Of a stretch of DNA of 64,000 nucleotides, positions 9,302 to 18,969 are shown in pieces. The first letter of the stretch is position 1. Every line of letters begins with the position of its first letter. This stretch comes from Desulfoluna spongiiphila (lineage in GTDB: Bacteria > Desulfobacterota > Desulfobacteria > Desulfobacterales > Desulfolunaceae). Position numbers and translations under genes: made by a program. The notes below the pieces were generated by a model, which did no database searches, was not told the origin of the DNA, and saw only the letters and a list, made by a program, of their open reading frames with translations. The stretch is taken from assembly GCF_900101345.1 (NCBI RefSeq), contig NZ_FMUX01000003.1, positions 300,200 to 364,199 of the forward strand, written 5' to 3'.

Positions 9302-11044
9302 ATGACTATAGAAACAAGCGATAATATCGTCTACGACAGCGGCAAAGGGCGCCTGTCCGACCTGTGGAAAAAAGAGGATTACTGGGCCATCTGGCTGGGA
9401 TTTGCCCTGCTTCTCGTTGGGATGATCATATACTTCCCCAAAGGGGATGACGCCATCAAGGCCAAGATCGACAAGGCCAACGCCACCCTCACCCAGGAGA
9501 GTGAACGGGCACCGTTCAAAACCATTGAGTGGCACACGGCCGTAGACGCCAAAAAGAAACTCAAGGCCACCTCCAGCCCCATCGGAAAAGCCATTAAGAA
9601 AGTCACCAGCAAACCCCATAAGTGGAGCGGCAACCCCATTTCCGCCTTTTACCTGAGCGCCGAAGATGCCAAGGCCCTCTCCGCCAAGGGGATGGTGAAA
9701 TACGAGGCGGGCAAGGCCAAGGAGGCCGCCGCCCTGGCAGCGGCCAAAGAGGCCCAGGCCAGTGCCGCGGCGGCAAGCTTCGGTGACACCATGCTCAACG
9801 CAGACGCCGGCAAAAAAATCGACGACTGGCGCTCCATCCACGCCAAGACGGGCAGCCTCAAGAAAAAAGCCAACGTCAAGCCCTACAACCTGCTTCCCGG
9901 CCTCATCGGCTTCATGGTCTTCCTCACCCTCTTCTTCGGCGTGGGCATCTACGTCATGGGCGACTCCTTTGCAAAATTCGCAAAGGCCTTCTGCTTTGTC
10001 TTCGCCGTGGCGGTCCTGGCCTACGTGGCCTCGGCCAACGCCACCATGAAGCACTACGGCATCGGTTACGCGGCCTGGGCCATCCTCTTCGGGATGATCA
10101 TCAGCAACACCATCGGCACCCCCAAGTGGGTCATGCCCGCGGTCCAGACCGAGTACTACATCAAGACCGGCCTGGTTCTCTTAGGGGCCGAGGTCCTCTT
10201 CAACAAGATCCTCTCCATCGGCATCCCCGGCATCTTTGTGGCCTGGGTGGTGACCCCCGTCGTCCTGATCTCCACCTACTGGTTCGGCCAGAAGGTTCTT
10301 AAGATCGAATCCAAGACCATGAACATGACCATCTCCGCGGACATGAGTGTCTGCGGGGTCTCGGCGGCCATCGCCACGGCCTCGGCCTGCCGGGCCAAGA
10401 AAGAGGAGCTCACCCTGGCCGTTGGCCTCTCCCTGGTCTTCACCTCCATCATGATGATCGTCATGCCCGCCGTCATCAAGGCCACGGGCATGGACTACAT
10501 CCTGGGCGGTGCCTGGATGGGCGGCACCATCGACGCCACCGGCGCCGTGGCCGCAGCCGGAGCCTTCCTCTCGGAGCGGGCCCTCTACGTGGCCGCCACC
10601 ATCAAGATGATCCAGAACGTGCTCATCGGCCTCATCGCCTTTGGGGTGGCCATCTACTTCGTGGCCGAAGAAGAGGCCGCCAGCGGCCGCAAGGTGGGGC
10701 TCATTGAGATCTGGAACCGATTCCCCAAGTTCGTCATCGGGTTCATCATCGCCTCCATCCTCTTCTCCACCATCTACACCTCCATCGGCAAAGACCTGGC
10801 CTACGTCATCATCGACCACGGCGCCATCCGGGGCCTCTCCAAAATCGGCCGCGGCTGGTTCTTCTGCCTGGCCTTTGCCAGCATCGGCCTGGCCACCAAC
10901 TTCCGGGAGCTCAAAGGGTACTTTAAAGGGGGCAAGCCCTTGATCCTTTATGTCTGCGGCCAGACCCTCAACCTGACCCTGACCCTGATCATGGCCTACA
11001 TCATGTTCTTCCTGGTCTTCCCGGAGATCACCGCCAAGATCTAA
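9302..11044 (+). CDS. YeiH/UPF0324-family permease with large N-terminal insertion
   Basis: This 580-residue inner-membrane protein starts at ATG 9302 after GGGAGG. One membrane helix (about 27-46) is followed by roughly 140 mostly helical, Ala/Lys-rich residues. The UPF0324 (PF03601) membrane core follows ([63 protein letters not shown]). Classical YeiH proteins have about 340-350 residues, so the extra amino-terminal region is distinctive. The family is annotated as putative sulfate or anion exporters, but the substrate here is unproven. It is transcribed from a sigma-54 promoter and shares a unit with a 79-residue membrane protein. Confidence 0.88.
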   Translation: MTIETSDNIVYDSGKGRLSDLWKKEDYWAIWLGFALLLVGMIIYFPKGDDAIKAKIDKANATLTQESERAPFKTIEWHTAVDAKKKLKATSSPIGKAIKKVTSKPHKWSGNPISAFYLSAEDAKALSAKGMVKYEAGKAKEAAALAAAKEAQASAAAASFGDTMLNADAGKKIDDWRSIHAKTGSLKKKANVKPYNLLPGLIGFMVFLTLFFGVGIYVMGDSFAKFAKAFCFVFAVAVLAYVASANATMKHYGIGYAAWAILFGMIISNTIGTPKWVMPAVQTEYYIKTGLVLLGAEVLFNKILSIGIPGIFVAWVVTPVVLISTYWFGQKVLKIESKTMNMTISADMSVCGVSAAIATASACRAKKEELTLAVGLSLVFTSIMMIVMPAVIKATGMDYILGGAWMGGTIDATGAVAAAGAFLSERALYVAATIKMIQNVLIGLIAFGVAIYFVAEEEAASGRKVGLIEIWNRFPKFVIGFIIASILFSTIYTSIGKDLAYVIIDHGAIRGLSKIGRGWFFCLAFASIGLATNFRELKGYFKGGKPLILYVCGQTLNLTLTLIMAYIMFFLVFPEITAKI

Positions 11045-11062
11045 AAGGGAAGAGAAAAAACA

Positions 11063-11110
11063 GCCTCCGGCAGCAAGGTGTGCACCATTGAAAGCAGGTT
11101 GCCGGAGGCA
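11063..11110. repeat. Dispersed repeat fragment inside transporter operon
   Basis: The stretch GCCTCCGGCAGCAAGGTGTG ... GAAAGCAGGTTGCCGGAGGC is a shortened copy of the repeat. It keeps both GCCTCCGGC-type arms but lacks the GAGGAACGA hairpin. It lies between the permease gene and its small partner. Confidence 0.7.
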
Positions 11111-11136
11111 ACAGAGACAAAAAAGAGGAGAAAAAC

Positions 11137-11376
11137 ATGGATCCCAACAGCAGTTTATCCAAACGGATCGGAGGCCTTCTGGCAAGCATCGCCGGTTGCC
11201 TTCTCATGATTTACGTCATCGGTCCCTGGCTGGACAGCCTGGATGCCATCAAGCCCCTGGCCGACTTCATCGAAGAGCGGGACATCAACGCCAACGCCTA
11301 CTACTACACCGAGGTGGCTGAATTCTCCGATGCCGAGCTCAACATGAAGAACACCATGACATACATGCCCAAATAA
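11137..11376 (+). CDS. Small single-helix membrane protein, partner of YeiH-like permease
   Basis: This 79-residue protein starts with a basic N-terminus (SLSKRIGG) and has one membrane helix (about 13-31, LLASIAGCLLMIYVIGPWL). A short acidic, non-helical tail with several tyrosines follows. It starts at ATG 11137 preceded by AAGAGGAG and lies 92 bp after the permease, ahead of a strong terminator, so the two are probably one transcript. I do not recognise the family. A subunit or stabiliser of the enlarged permease is the simplest inference. Confidence 0.75.
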   Translation: MDPNSSLSKRIGGLLASIAGCLLMIYVIGPWLDSLDAIKPLADFIEERDINANAYYYTEVAEFSDAELNMKNTMTYMPK

Positions 11377-11416
11377 CCCCGCCCCTGCCGGGCGAAAAAT
11401 GTATGCATCAAAACGA

Positions 11417-11445
11417 AAAACGCCCGCTTGGCAAGCGGGCGTTTT
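11417..11445. terminator. Bidirectional terminator between convergent genes
   Basis: A perfect 13-bp stem, AAAACGCCCGCTT / AAGCGGGCGTTTT, has a 3-nt loop and A/T ends on both sides. It separates the small membrane-protein gene (+) from the MarR gene (-). Confidence 0.9.
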
Positions 11446-11475
11446 CTGATTTGCAATCCCAACGGGTGACCGTGG

Positions 11476-11973
11476 TTATTCTTTGGCTTCCGAGGTGTTG
11501 ATGGGGCCGGAAAAAAGAATGGGCGCCACCTCCAGGTTTTCCGCGTTCATCATGGAGGCGATGCGCTGGAGGGAGGAGAGCAGAAGGGTCTGTTCCCAGG
11601 ATTCAAGTTTGTTGAACCGGGTCACAAACTGCTCATGGAGCAAAGAGGGCTTGTTCCGGATAATATCGAGGGCTTTTTCGGTGGCGGCCACCAGAACCCG
11701 TCGTTTATCGGTCTCCCCTTTTTTACGCTTCAGTACCCCGTTCTTCTCGAGGCGTTCGACGATATTGGTCACCGTGGCCTGGCTGAGACTCACTTTTTTG
11801 GCCAGGCTCCCGATGGAAATCTCTCCTTCCCTGGCGATTACCTGAATCACCACGAGCTGGGGCCCGGTCAGGCCGTATTTCTTTACAAGCTGCTTTGAGT
11901 GCAGGTCCGTGGCCCGTATGATCTGCCGCAGGGAGATCAACAGGTCATAGCAGATATCATGGTCATCAACCAT
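11476..11973 (-). CDS. MarR-family transcriptional regulator
   Basis: This 165-residue cytoplasmic regulator has the winged helix of MarR proteins: LTGPQLVVIQVIAREGEISI, then recognition helix SLSQATVTNIVERLEKNGVL and wing RKKGETDKRRVLVAAT. The terminal helices that form the dimer (DLHSKQLVKKYG and the C-terminal 30 residues) are present. The region around LRQIIRATDLHSKQLVKKYG reminds me of EctR/CosR regulators of compatible-solute genes, but that is from memory and uncertain. It is convergent with the transporter unit and lies just downstream of a GGDEF gene. The ligand and targets are unknown. Confidence 0.88.
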   Translation of the reverse strand: MVDDHDICYDLLISLRQIIRATDLHSKQLVKKYGLTGPQLVVIQVIAREGEISIGSLAKKVSLSQATVTNIVERLEKNGVLKRKKGETDKRRVLVAATEKALDIIRNKPSLLHEQFVTRFNKLESWEQTLLLSSLQRIASMMNAENLEVAPILFSGPINTSEAKE

Positions 11974-12025
11974 CGGTTATGCCTCTCCATAATAAAAGTG
12001 ATCATTCCACATAAAATCCCTTCTA

Positions 12026-13606
12026 TCAGCTCTCATGGGGCTTGTACAGAACCCACCTGTTTTTCCCGCCCGCCTTGGCTTCGTACATGGCCGAATCCGC
12101 CTGGTTGAGCAGGGCATCCACCGTGGTTCCGGCCTCCGGAAACACCCCGATACCGATGCTCGCGCCGATGGTCCGCTCCCGGCCGGCCGCCTGGAAGGGC
12201 CGTGAGAGGACGGCCAGAACCTTTTCGGCCACGGCCACGGCATCGGCAGGCTCCCGGACTTCGGGAAGAATCACGGTGAACTCATCTCCCCCGTGACGTG
12301 CCACCATGTCCGACTCCCGCACGGCCTGGCGCAAACGCGCCCCGGTTTCCACCAGCACCTCGTCCCCGGCCTCGTGGCCCAGGGTGTCGTTAACCGATTT
12401 AAACCCGTCCAGATCGATAAAAAGCAGGGCGCACCGGACGTGGTAACGCCGCGCCCGTTTCAGGGTATGCCCAAGCCGGTCAAGGAAAAGGGCGCGGTTG
12501 GCAAGGCCGGTAAGGGTATCGAAATTGGCCATCTTAATCAGGGCCCGGCGGTCCATGGCCTGACGAATCCGCGCCTGGGCCAAAAGAAAGGCCGGCAGGA
12601 CAGATGCCAGAAAAAGCACCCCGGCCATGCCCAGGAGCTTCACCAGAAACCCCCGGCTCTCTTTCAGGAGCTCGGTTTCAGGCACATAGGAGAGAAGTTT
12701 CCAGTAGCAACTCCCCGTCACTCCGGAAGGGGGGCTCACCGTGCCCGACGGCCGGATGGTGGTCCCCGTAAAAAGCCCCAGGTCGGTCATGCCCTGGTAC
12801 TCTTCCGCCGCCGACAAGGCTTGCCAGGTGTCTGGAAAACGGGAGACGATGGTTCGGTCGCCCCGTCCCTCGCGCATAAACCCCCACTCGTCATCCGGCT
12901 CAAGGCCCTTCAGCCAGTAGCCGTTCCTGTTCACAAGGAGGATCTTCCCCCGGGAGAGCTTGCTCAGTTCCTCAAGCTCGGACAGAAGGTGCGAGCCCAG
13001 GTAGTTCAGGACCACCACCCCCCGCTTGCCCCCGGAAAGATCAAACACCGGGGTTCCGAAGCGGATCATGGGCTTGATGGGCTCTTCCACCTCGCCGTTT
13101 TCCATGTTGAGGTCCATGGGGGAGACAAACACCTCCCGGCGATTGAGGGCCAGGGAACTCCGGACATAGGACTGCCCCTTTTTCGACTGCAGGTCGGCAT
13201 CCGGGACCACCACAGGCCGACCCTCCGTGTAGTTGACCCGGCACACCTCCATGCCGGCGGCGTCAATGAACCGAACCTGGTCGTAGATGCCGCGGTTGCC
13301 GCTGAAGGCCACGTACTCTTCGGTGATCATCGACCGATACCCGGTATCGTGGGTTTCAAGGAGCTGAATCAGCTCATTTTGCCGTGCCAGAAACAAAAGG
13401 TCGGCACGGATCACCTCCATGTTCCGGAGGATCATCTCCCGTTGCAGGTCAACGTTGTGCCTCTCCACAACCTTCACCCGGTAAAGCAGTTCGCGTTTTT
13501 CCCACTGGTAAACCCCGGTGACCATTCCCATGAGCACCAGGGCAATGCCTGAAAGAATCAACAGAAAATTACGATAGACAACGGCCGGTATTTCACCGCG
13601 CAACAT
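12026..13606 (-). CDS. Cache-domain diguanylate cyclase
   Basis: This 526-residue protein makes c-di-GMP. I place the start at ATG 13606, preceded by GGGGAGGGGG; an upstream extension of 88 codons is not protein-like. An N-terminal membrane helix (about 13-32), a dCache-like periplasmic sensor domain (VRFIDAAGMEVCRVNY, GTPVFD, GVVVLNYLG) and a second helix (about 290-310) precede the GGDEF domain. The active site is an intact GGDEF in ARHGGDEFTVI, and RESD five residues earlier is a product-inhibition I-site. No EAL domain is present. The ligand of the Cache domain cannot be told. Confidence 0.92.
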   Translation of the reverse strand: MLRGEIPAVVYRNFLLILSGIALVLMGMVTGVYQWEKRELLYRVKVVERHNVDLQREMILRNMEVIRADLLFLARQNELIQLLETHDTGYRSMITEEYVAFSGNRGIYDQVRFIDAAGMEVCRVNYTEGRPVVVPDADLQSKKGQSYVRSSLALNRREVFVSPMDLNMENGEVEEPIKPMIRFGTPVFDLSGGKRGVVVLNYLGSHLLSELEELSKLSRGKILLVNRNGYWLKGLEPDDEWGFMREGRGDRTIVSRFPDTWQALSAAEEYQGMTDLGLFTGTTIRPSGTVSPPSGVTGSCYWKLLSYVPETELLKESRGFLVKLLGMAGVLFLASVLPAFLLAQARIRQAMDRRALIKMANFDTLTGLANRALFLDRLGHTLKRARRYHVRCALLFIDLDGFKSVNDTLGHEAGDEVLVETGARLRQAVRESDMVARHGGDEFTVILPEVREPADAVAVAEKVLAVLSRPFQAAGRERTIGASIGIGVFPEAGTTVDALLNQADSAMYEAKAGGKNRWVLYKPHES

Positions 13607-14012
13607 ACAACCCCCTCCCCACCATCCATGATGCGTGTCCTGCCTTTCGGATCGGGCGTCCCCCCCGGAACCCCAGACCCTTGAATCCGCTGCCACGGAC
13701 CCATCACCGCAACGAAGCGGCCCGAGACGCCAGATTACCACGAAAAACAGCGGTATTTCCATGGGGAAGTGTTCAAGAAAGTGACACGTAATGAAAGGGA
13801 CCCGGTTCTTGGGACTCGGAATGGCGGTCAATTTCTGGTAGGGTGCGGGAGCCGGGGCAAAGGGTGCCAATAAAGATACGCCGTTAGGAGGATATGGTCG
13901 AATGGGAAGATTCGGCCATGAAACGTATCGTGACCGCCTGTTTCACCACATCAACAGACGGTCGGCAGCACCCTTTGCCCCTTGATCTCCAAAGGAAGGG
14001 GGAAGGGAAAAA

Positions 14013-14645
14013 TCAGGCCAGCATGGCTTTGGCCAGTTTGCTTGCGGACCCGGCATCGGCGGCATAGGCATCGGCCCCGATCTCATCGGCGAAGGACTGG
14101 TCAACGGGCGCCCCGCCCACCATGATCTTCACATCCCCGCGCAATCCGGCTTCGCTGATCTGCTCCACCGTGGACCTCATCATGGGCATGGTGGTGGTCA
14201 AAAGGGCCGAAATCCCCACGATGTCCGGTTTTTTCTCCCGAATCACATCCAGAAAGGTGTCGGCCTCTACGTCCACGCCCAGGTCGGTGACCTCGAATCC
14301 GGCGCTCTCCATCATCATCACCACCAGATTTTTCCCGATGTCATGCAGGTCACCCTTCACGGTACCGATGACCACCTTCCCGGCCGAAGCGTTATCGTCC
14401 TCGGAGAGCAGGGGCTTCAACACCTCCACGGCGGCTCCCATGGCCATGGCAGACATCAGGACCTCGGGGATGAACATCTCCCCGGTCTCCATGCGGCCCC
14501 CCACCACGTCCATGCCCGCGATGAGGGCCTCAGACAAAAGAGTTCCCGCCGGTATGCCCTCGTCCAGCGCGGCCCGCACATGGCCCACAAGGGCTTCGTC
14601 ATCTCCGGCAATGAGGGTATCGGTAATAGTTTTCAGGTCAGCCAT
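14013..14645 (-). CDS. Corrinoid (cobalamin-binding) methyl-carrier protein, MtbC/MttC family
   Basis: This 210-residue protein carries the methyl group between methyltransferases on a corrinoid cofactor. The N-terminal helical cap is followed by the B12 fold with D-L-H-D-I-G (99-104), the lower-ligand motif, then GISALLTTT and MVGGAPV. These give the DxHxxG...SxL...GG signature. Start ATG 14645 has AAAAGGAGA seven bases upstream; an ATG six bases earlier is too close to it. It is the last gene of a leftward BCCT-MttB-corrinoid unit, but a full-length structured repeat (14661-14894) lies between it and mttB. Confidence 0.95.
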   Translation of the reverse strand: MADLKTITDTLIAGDDEALVGHVRAALDEGIPAGTLLSEALIAGMDVVGGRMETGEMFIPEVLMSAMAMGAAVEVLKPLLSEDDNASAGKVVIGTVKGDLHDIGKNLVVMMMESAGFEVTDLGVDVEADTFLDVIREKKPDIVGISALLTTTMPMMRSTVEQISEAGLRGDVKIMVGGAPVDQSFADEIGADAYAADAGSASKLAKAMLA

Positions 14646-14660
14646 AATCATTCTCCTTTT

Positions 14661-14894
14661 GTAACTATTCAGTTCAAAGTAGCCTCCGGTGGCCCTGCCG
14701 GGGGCTAAACTTTTGCCTGATCGTATGAAAAACGGGCTTAACAAACAGGTTTAGAAAATTCTTTTTAAATGAATTCCGCTTTAAAGGCGGATGTGATTTG
14801 ACCCGAGGAACGAGGGGCAAAACGCATCCGCGACCTGCTTTCAAGGTGGCACACCTTGCCGCCGGAGGCAGCTTTTTCGACGCTGAATAGTTAC
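14661..14894 (+). repeat. Full-length structured repeat with 12-bp terminal inverted repeats
   Basis: The ends are perfect inverted copies: GTAACTATTCAG (14661-14672) and CTGAATAGTTAC (14883-14894). Inside are a GCCTCCGG...CCGGGGGC hairpin (14680-14704), a long hairpin (14787-14831) with loop GAGGAACGA at 14805-14813, a small hairpin CAAGGTG-gca-CACCTTG and the closing GCCGCCGGAGGC. It sits between mttB and the corrinoid-protein gene and ends a few bases before the latter's ribosome-binding site. It looks like a MITE or a structured RNA element. Confidence 0.85.
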
Positions 14895-14923
14895 CTCCTT
14901 TTTTCCGTAGCCTTATAAAGAAA

Positions 14924-16351
14924 TCAACCAAGATGCTTTTCGACAAAGGCCGAGAGGTCGCGTTCGAGTTCGGGCTCCAGGGTGGACTCCGGGCAGGCGG
15001 CAAGCCGCTCCTTGTAGATGCGGTTGGCACGGACCATGGCGTCCTCTTCGCCCTGCTTTTCCCACTTTTCATGATTGTTCCAGTCGGAAACCGTGGGGCG
15101 CCAGGCCGTCCGGCAGTTCTTCATGGTGGTGGGATGCATGAGAAAAGAGCCCTGGGGACCGATGGTGTCGATGAGCTCTGCGGAGAGGTCGGTGTGGATA
15201 CCGTTCACGCCCTCCATGAACCGGAGCACCCGGCTGATCATCTCCTCGTCCATGATGAACTTTTCAAAGGAGTTGGTCATGATGGAATCCAGCACGCCCA
15301 AACACTCGTTGATGACATGGGCCCCGCCCAGCATGCACTGCATGAGGTTCTGCATGGTCTCGAAGCCCGCCTGGGCGTCCGGAACCTTGGCGTCGTTGAG
15401 GCCTGCCATGGTGCGGGTGGGCAGGTGGTAGAGCTCTAAGGCCATCTGCAGGTTCACGATGTTGATAAGGTGGGACTCCGGCGAGCCCGTCACGTACTGG
15501 GCGGTCATCATGTTGGGCACGGCCGTGGCCGGTGCATAGATCACGCCCGCGCCGGGGGTGACCATCTGGCTCAGGACCAGGCCCGAGAGGATCTCGGCGT
15601 TCTGGAGCACCGCGGCCCCCAGAAGGCTCATGGGGGCAGAGATACCGGCCAGGGCGCAGGAGAGCACCGTCACGGGCTGGTTGTGCCTGGCGTAGGTCAT
15701 GATGGTTTCAATGGGCTCGGTGTCAAAGGCCAGGGGGCTCAAGGGGTTGACGCTGGCGTAAATAGCGGGGTGATCGGCAAGGAAACCCTTGCCCGCGGCC
15801 AGCTCATACATCGCAAACATCTCTTCAATTTCACGGGCCGGCTGCACGTTACGCTTCAGGGGCTTGGTGGTGTGCTTGAGGGTTTCAAAGAAAATCCGCA
15901 ACGGCCGCTCTTCCGGGGGCACATCGTTGGGTTCCACGGGGATCGCCCCGGAGATGGTACACACCGGACTCTGATGGGCCAGCTTAAAAAAATCGATGAG
16001 GTCCGACATGGTGGAGGCTCGGCGCCCACGCTCCATATCGTGGGTAAACACGCACCCGTTGCTCGGCTCCACGTGGGTCCGGCTCTGACCTTCGCCAAGG
16101 GTGACCGTGGTCTCTTTGTCCCGCCCCCACAGGGTAATGGACGACGGGGCGCTCTCCAGGGATTTCTCCAGAAGGGAACGGGGAATCTTCACCCGGTGCC
16201 CGTCCACCTCGGCCCCGTTCTGTCTGAAAAGGGCCAGGGCCTCGTCCGACTTGAACTCCACCCCTGTGGTCTCAAGCACCTGGACGGTTGCTTCGTGAAT
16301 GCGGGCCAGCTCATCTGCGCCCACCACATTGATACGGTTTGCCAATGCCAT
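14924..16351 (-). CDS. MttB-superfamily trimethylamine/glycine betaine-type methyltransferase, non-pyrrolysine
   Basis: This 475-residue cytoplasmic enzyme transfers a methyl group from a quaternary or tertiary amine to the cognate corrinoid protein. Recognisable MttB-family stretches are GVEFKSDEALALF, THVEPSNGCVFTHD, ASVNPLSPLAFDTEPIETI and MLGGAHVINECLGVLDS. There is no in-frame amber codon, so it belongs to the non-pyrrolysine branch, whose best-known member MtgB uses glycine betaine. The substrate is inferred, not proven. ATG 16351 is chosen (AGGAG 11 bases upstream), giving the usual length. Neighbours are the corrinoid protein and a BCCT transporter on the same strand. Confidence 0.93.
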   Translation of the reverse strand: MALANRINVVGADELARIHEATVQVLETTGVEFKSDEALALFRQNGAEVDGHRVKIPRSLLEKSLESAPSSITLWGRDKETTVTLGEGQSRTHVEPSNGCVFTHDMERGRRASTMSDLIDFFKLAHQSPVCTISGAIPVEPNDVPPEERPLRIFFETLKHTTKPLKRNVQPAREIEEMFAMYELAAGKGFLADHPAIYASVNPLSPLAFDTEPIETIMTYARHNQPVTVLSCALAGISAPMSLLGAAVLQNAEILSGLVLSQMVTPGAGVIYAPATAVPNMMTAQYVTGSPESHLINIVNLQMALELYHLPTRTMAGLNDAKVPDAQAGFETMQNLMQCMLGGAHVINECLGVLDSIMTNSFEKFIMDEEMISRVLRFMEGVNGIHTDLSAELIDTIGPQGSFLMHPTTMKNCRTAWRPTVSDWNNHEKWEKQGEEDAMVRANRIYKERLAACPESTLEPELERDLSAFVEKHLG

Positions 16352-16516
16352 GTCCTTGATGTCTCCTGTCACGCCGCGGTATTTCGAGGTATCAAGGCGA
16401 AGGGGCGCGCCTCCCCTCCGCCCTTGTGTTGTCAAAGGGATTCATCCGGTCAGCCGAAGGACCCCGCCCCCGCACAGGGAGTGCAAGGCCCGACGTTCCG
16501 TCCGGAAGAGGCTGCG

Positions 16517-18091
16517 TTAAGCGGCCTGTTTTGCCTCCACCTCTTCCAGGACTTCCGGAGGGGGCTGAAGGGCCGAGACACACCGGGTCTCATACCGGTG
16601 AAGATCCTTGATAAAAAAGTAACCGGCACCGAGCATGATAAACAGCAGGGGAAAGGAGGTAAGAACCGCCACCGCCTGCAAGGGCTTGAGCCCGCCGATA
16701 AACATCAGGCTGATGGCCGCCACCCCGTTGACCACAGACCAGAACATCCGGTTCCAGCGGGCGGGCTCCTTGTCCATGGGAAGTTCCTTGGTGCTCACCG
16801 TGGCCAGGACGTAAGACGCAGAGTCCAGGGTCGTGGCGCAGAAGATGAACATCAGCATGATGAACAAAGGCAGCATGATCTGCCCCAGGGGAAGGGCCGC
16901 GATGAGAGAGGCAATGGTCTTGGCCGGACCACTGGCCGCCATCATGGCAGTCATGGACTCGGCGCCGTTAAGCTCGATGTACAGGGAGTACCCGCCGAAG
17001 ACACCGAAGAAGACGGCACAGCCCAAGGGGCCCCAGACGAGGACGGCCACGGCCATTTCACGCAGGGTGCGGCCCTTGGAAATCTTGGCAAGGAACACGC
17101 TTACAAAAGGTGAGGCTCCGAGCCACCAGGCCCAGAAGAAAATGGTCCAGCCCTGGGGCCAACCGCTCTCTCCGGCGGTATCGGTCCACATGGACATGCG
17201 GATGACGTTGTCGAAAATCATGCCGAGGCTGTTGACGAAGGTGTTTAAAATCCAGCTGGTGGGCCCCACCAGAAGCACGGCGGTCATGAGGATAAAGGCA
17301 AGGACCAGGTTGAAGTTACTGAGCCTTTTGATGCCCTTGTCCAGGCCGAAGTAGCAGCTGCAGCAGAACATGATGGTCCAGATCCCCACAACGATGATGT
17401 CCAGGGTGAGGCTGGTCTCCACGCCGGTGAATTTTGCGATGGTGGCCGACAGCATGGGCGTGCCCAGGCCTAAAACCGTCACCACGTTGCCGAGGATGGC
17501 GAACATGATCAGAAGGTCCACGAACAGCTTGAAGCCGGGGCTCTTCACGTGCCCTTCAAAGGCGGCCCCGATGCTGAGGCGCTTGGTCTTGCGCTGGTAA
17601 TACGAGTAGGCAATGGGCACCCCGAAAACAGCGGTAAGCGCCCAGGGCACAAAGCCCCAGTGAAAAATGCCGTAACAGGCAGCCCACTCCTTGGCCGCCT
17701 TGGACCCCACTTCCAGGCCGAAAGGAGGACCCTGCATGTAGTAGATGGGTTCAATGAAAGACCAGTAGATCAGGCCGGTGCCGATGCCACAGCAAAAGAG
17801 CATGGCCACCCAGCTGATGTTGCCGAATTCGGGTTTGGCATCCTGGCCGCCCAGACGCACATGGCGGTAGGGACCGAAAATCAACCAGAGAAAAAAAATC
17901 ACTGCGGCCACCGCAAAGAGCATAAAGGTCCAGCCCAGGTTGCCGGTGATGTACTTCCGGATGGTGGTCAGCACCACCAGCGCCTTGTCCTGAAACATGA
18001 CGATGGGAATACAGGTAATCAGAGTCACCACCAGCGCTGAAAAAAACAGGACCGGTTCGATCTGTACGGGTTTGTCCGTCGTGTTACTCAA
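16517..18091 (-). CDS. BCCT-family betaine/carnitine/choline transporter
   Basis: This 524-residue, 12-helix inner-membrane carrier begins at a TTG codon (18089-18091) preceded by AAGGAGG, giving (M)SNTTDKPVQIEP. BCCT landmarks are GIGTGLIYWSFIEPIYY, the tryptophan-rich WTIFFWAWWLGASPFV and ISKGRTLREM. The long acidic or basic osmosensing tails of BetP-type carriers are short here, which fits a nutrient-uptake role. As the first gene of the BCCT-MttB-corrinoid unit it probably imports the substrate demethylated by MttB. A sigma-54 promoter lies about 860 bp upstream, so the leader is long. Confidence 0.94.
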   Translation of the reverse strand: MSNTTDKPVQIEPVLFFSALVVTLITCIPIVMFQDKALVVLTTIRKYITGNLGWTFMLFAVAAVIFFLWLIFGPYRHVRLGGQDAKPEFGNISWVAMLFCCGIGTGLIYWSFIEPIYYMQGPPFGLEVGSKAAKEWAACYGIFHWGFVPWALTAVFGVPIAYSYYQRKTKRLSIGAAFEGHVKSPGFKLFVDLLIMFAILGNVVTVLGLGTPMLSATIAKFTGVETSLTLDIIVVGIWTIMFCCSCYFGLDKGIKRLSNFNLVLAFILMTAVLLVGPTSWILNTFVNSLGMIFDNVIRMSMWTDTAGESGWPQGWTIFFWAWWLGASPFVSVFLAKISKGRTLREMAVAVLVWGPLGCAVFFGVFGGYSLYIELNGAESMTAMMAASGPAKTIASLIAALPLGQIMLPLFIMLMFIFCATTLDSASYVLATVSTKELPMDKEPARWNRMFWSVVNGVAAISLMFIGGLKPLQAVAVLTSFPLLFIMLGAGYFFIKDLHRYETRCVSALQPPPEVLEEVEAKQAA

Positions 18092-18461
18092 TGTGTCAAT
18101 CCTCCTTGATTGGTTGGACTTCTCAGAGCCCCGAAAAAAACCGGTGACACAGCCGTACCGGCTGCTGCATGTCGTCACACACCGGCGGCACGGTCGTGGT
18201 CCCGCGTCACCATAAAAATGACCGAACCTTCCACCTGACCGGCTTGTTTTTCCCGAGCGCCCTCCCTTCTCGCCCACAACGTCTGTGTGCTCGTGCCAGA
18301 CGCTACGCCTCCCCCTTCGGCCCCGTGCGGGCATACGTTCAGGGGCATTGATTCGCCCATAGAAACAAACGGCTCAACACCCCATGCAACCTGAATCGGG
18401 ATGTGGGGCCTCCCCCACCTCCGCTGCCCGGATTTGCGCCCCGGGCCCCCCCTGAAACTAA

Positions 18462-18494
18462 AATACCTGTGTGGCACAATGCCACACAGGTATT
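18462..18494 (-). promoter_or_regulatory. Perfect 15-bp inverted repeat in the BCCT leader
   Basis: AATACCTGTGTGGCA and TGCCACACAGGTATT are separated by only CAA. On the minus strand the stem is followed by TTTTAGTTTC, so it could terminate or attenuate the long leader before the BCCT gene. As DNA it could be an operator. It is about 370 bp before the BCCT start and 460 bp after the sigma-54 promoter. Confidence 0.6.
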
Positions 18495-18953
18495 CGTTTC
18501 GTTCAAGGGGTTGCAGCGCAGAAACTGCATGGCATTCCTGCCGCTTCGGGCTCGGTTCGAGAAGCGTCGCGCGATAAACGTGTGCCACCCCGTCCGCCGG
18601 CTCCACGCAGGGCAGGCATTGGGCTAAAGCGGACTGTGGGCTATGTGGTTGGATGTTCATCATGAGACGTTCCCGATTCGTTCCCGTTGTTTGCGACCCC
18701 TCGGCCCGCCACGGAACCCCGCCTACCCATTCGGGTGCAGGCCGGACAGCGGGCGGAGAGGACAGGGACAGACAGTAAAACAGGCAAAACACCGCCCCTG
18801 CCCCCTTCTCCGGTCGGCATGCTGACCGGGCCGTACAGAGCTCACCCGCCTTCGTGGGCGAATGCCTCAAACGGCTCTGTTCGGACTCAAAAGCGTCCCG
18901 ATCATGCATGCCGATTCGTGGTACGCGCTTCCTTACATGTACCCGCTTGTTTT

Positions 18954-18969
18954 TGCATGGAGTGTGCCA
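18954..18969 (-). promoter_or_regulatory. Sigma-54 (-24/-12) promoter of the BCCT-MttB-corrinoid operon
   Basis: Read on the minus strand the sequence is TGGCACACTCCATGCA. GG and GC have the correct spacing and 13 or more consensus positions match. A sigma-54 activator gene (19674-21065) is immediately upstream. Transcription would start near 18943. Confidence 0.7.

Noticed and set aside
13607..13870. N-terminal extension of the GGDEF protein by 88 codons
   Set aside because: It has no ribosome-binding site, while ATG 13606 follows GGGGAGGGGG and begins just before the membrane helix.
15470..17113. A 547-codon open frame antisense to mttB and the BCCT gene
   Set aside because: It spans two recognised genes on the other strand and has the shadow composition described above.
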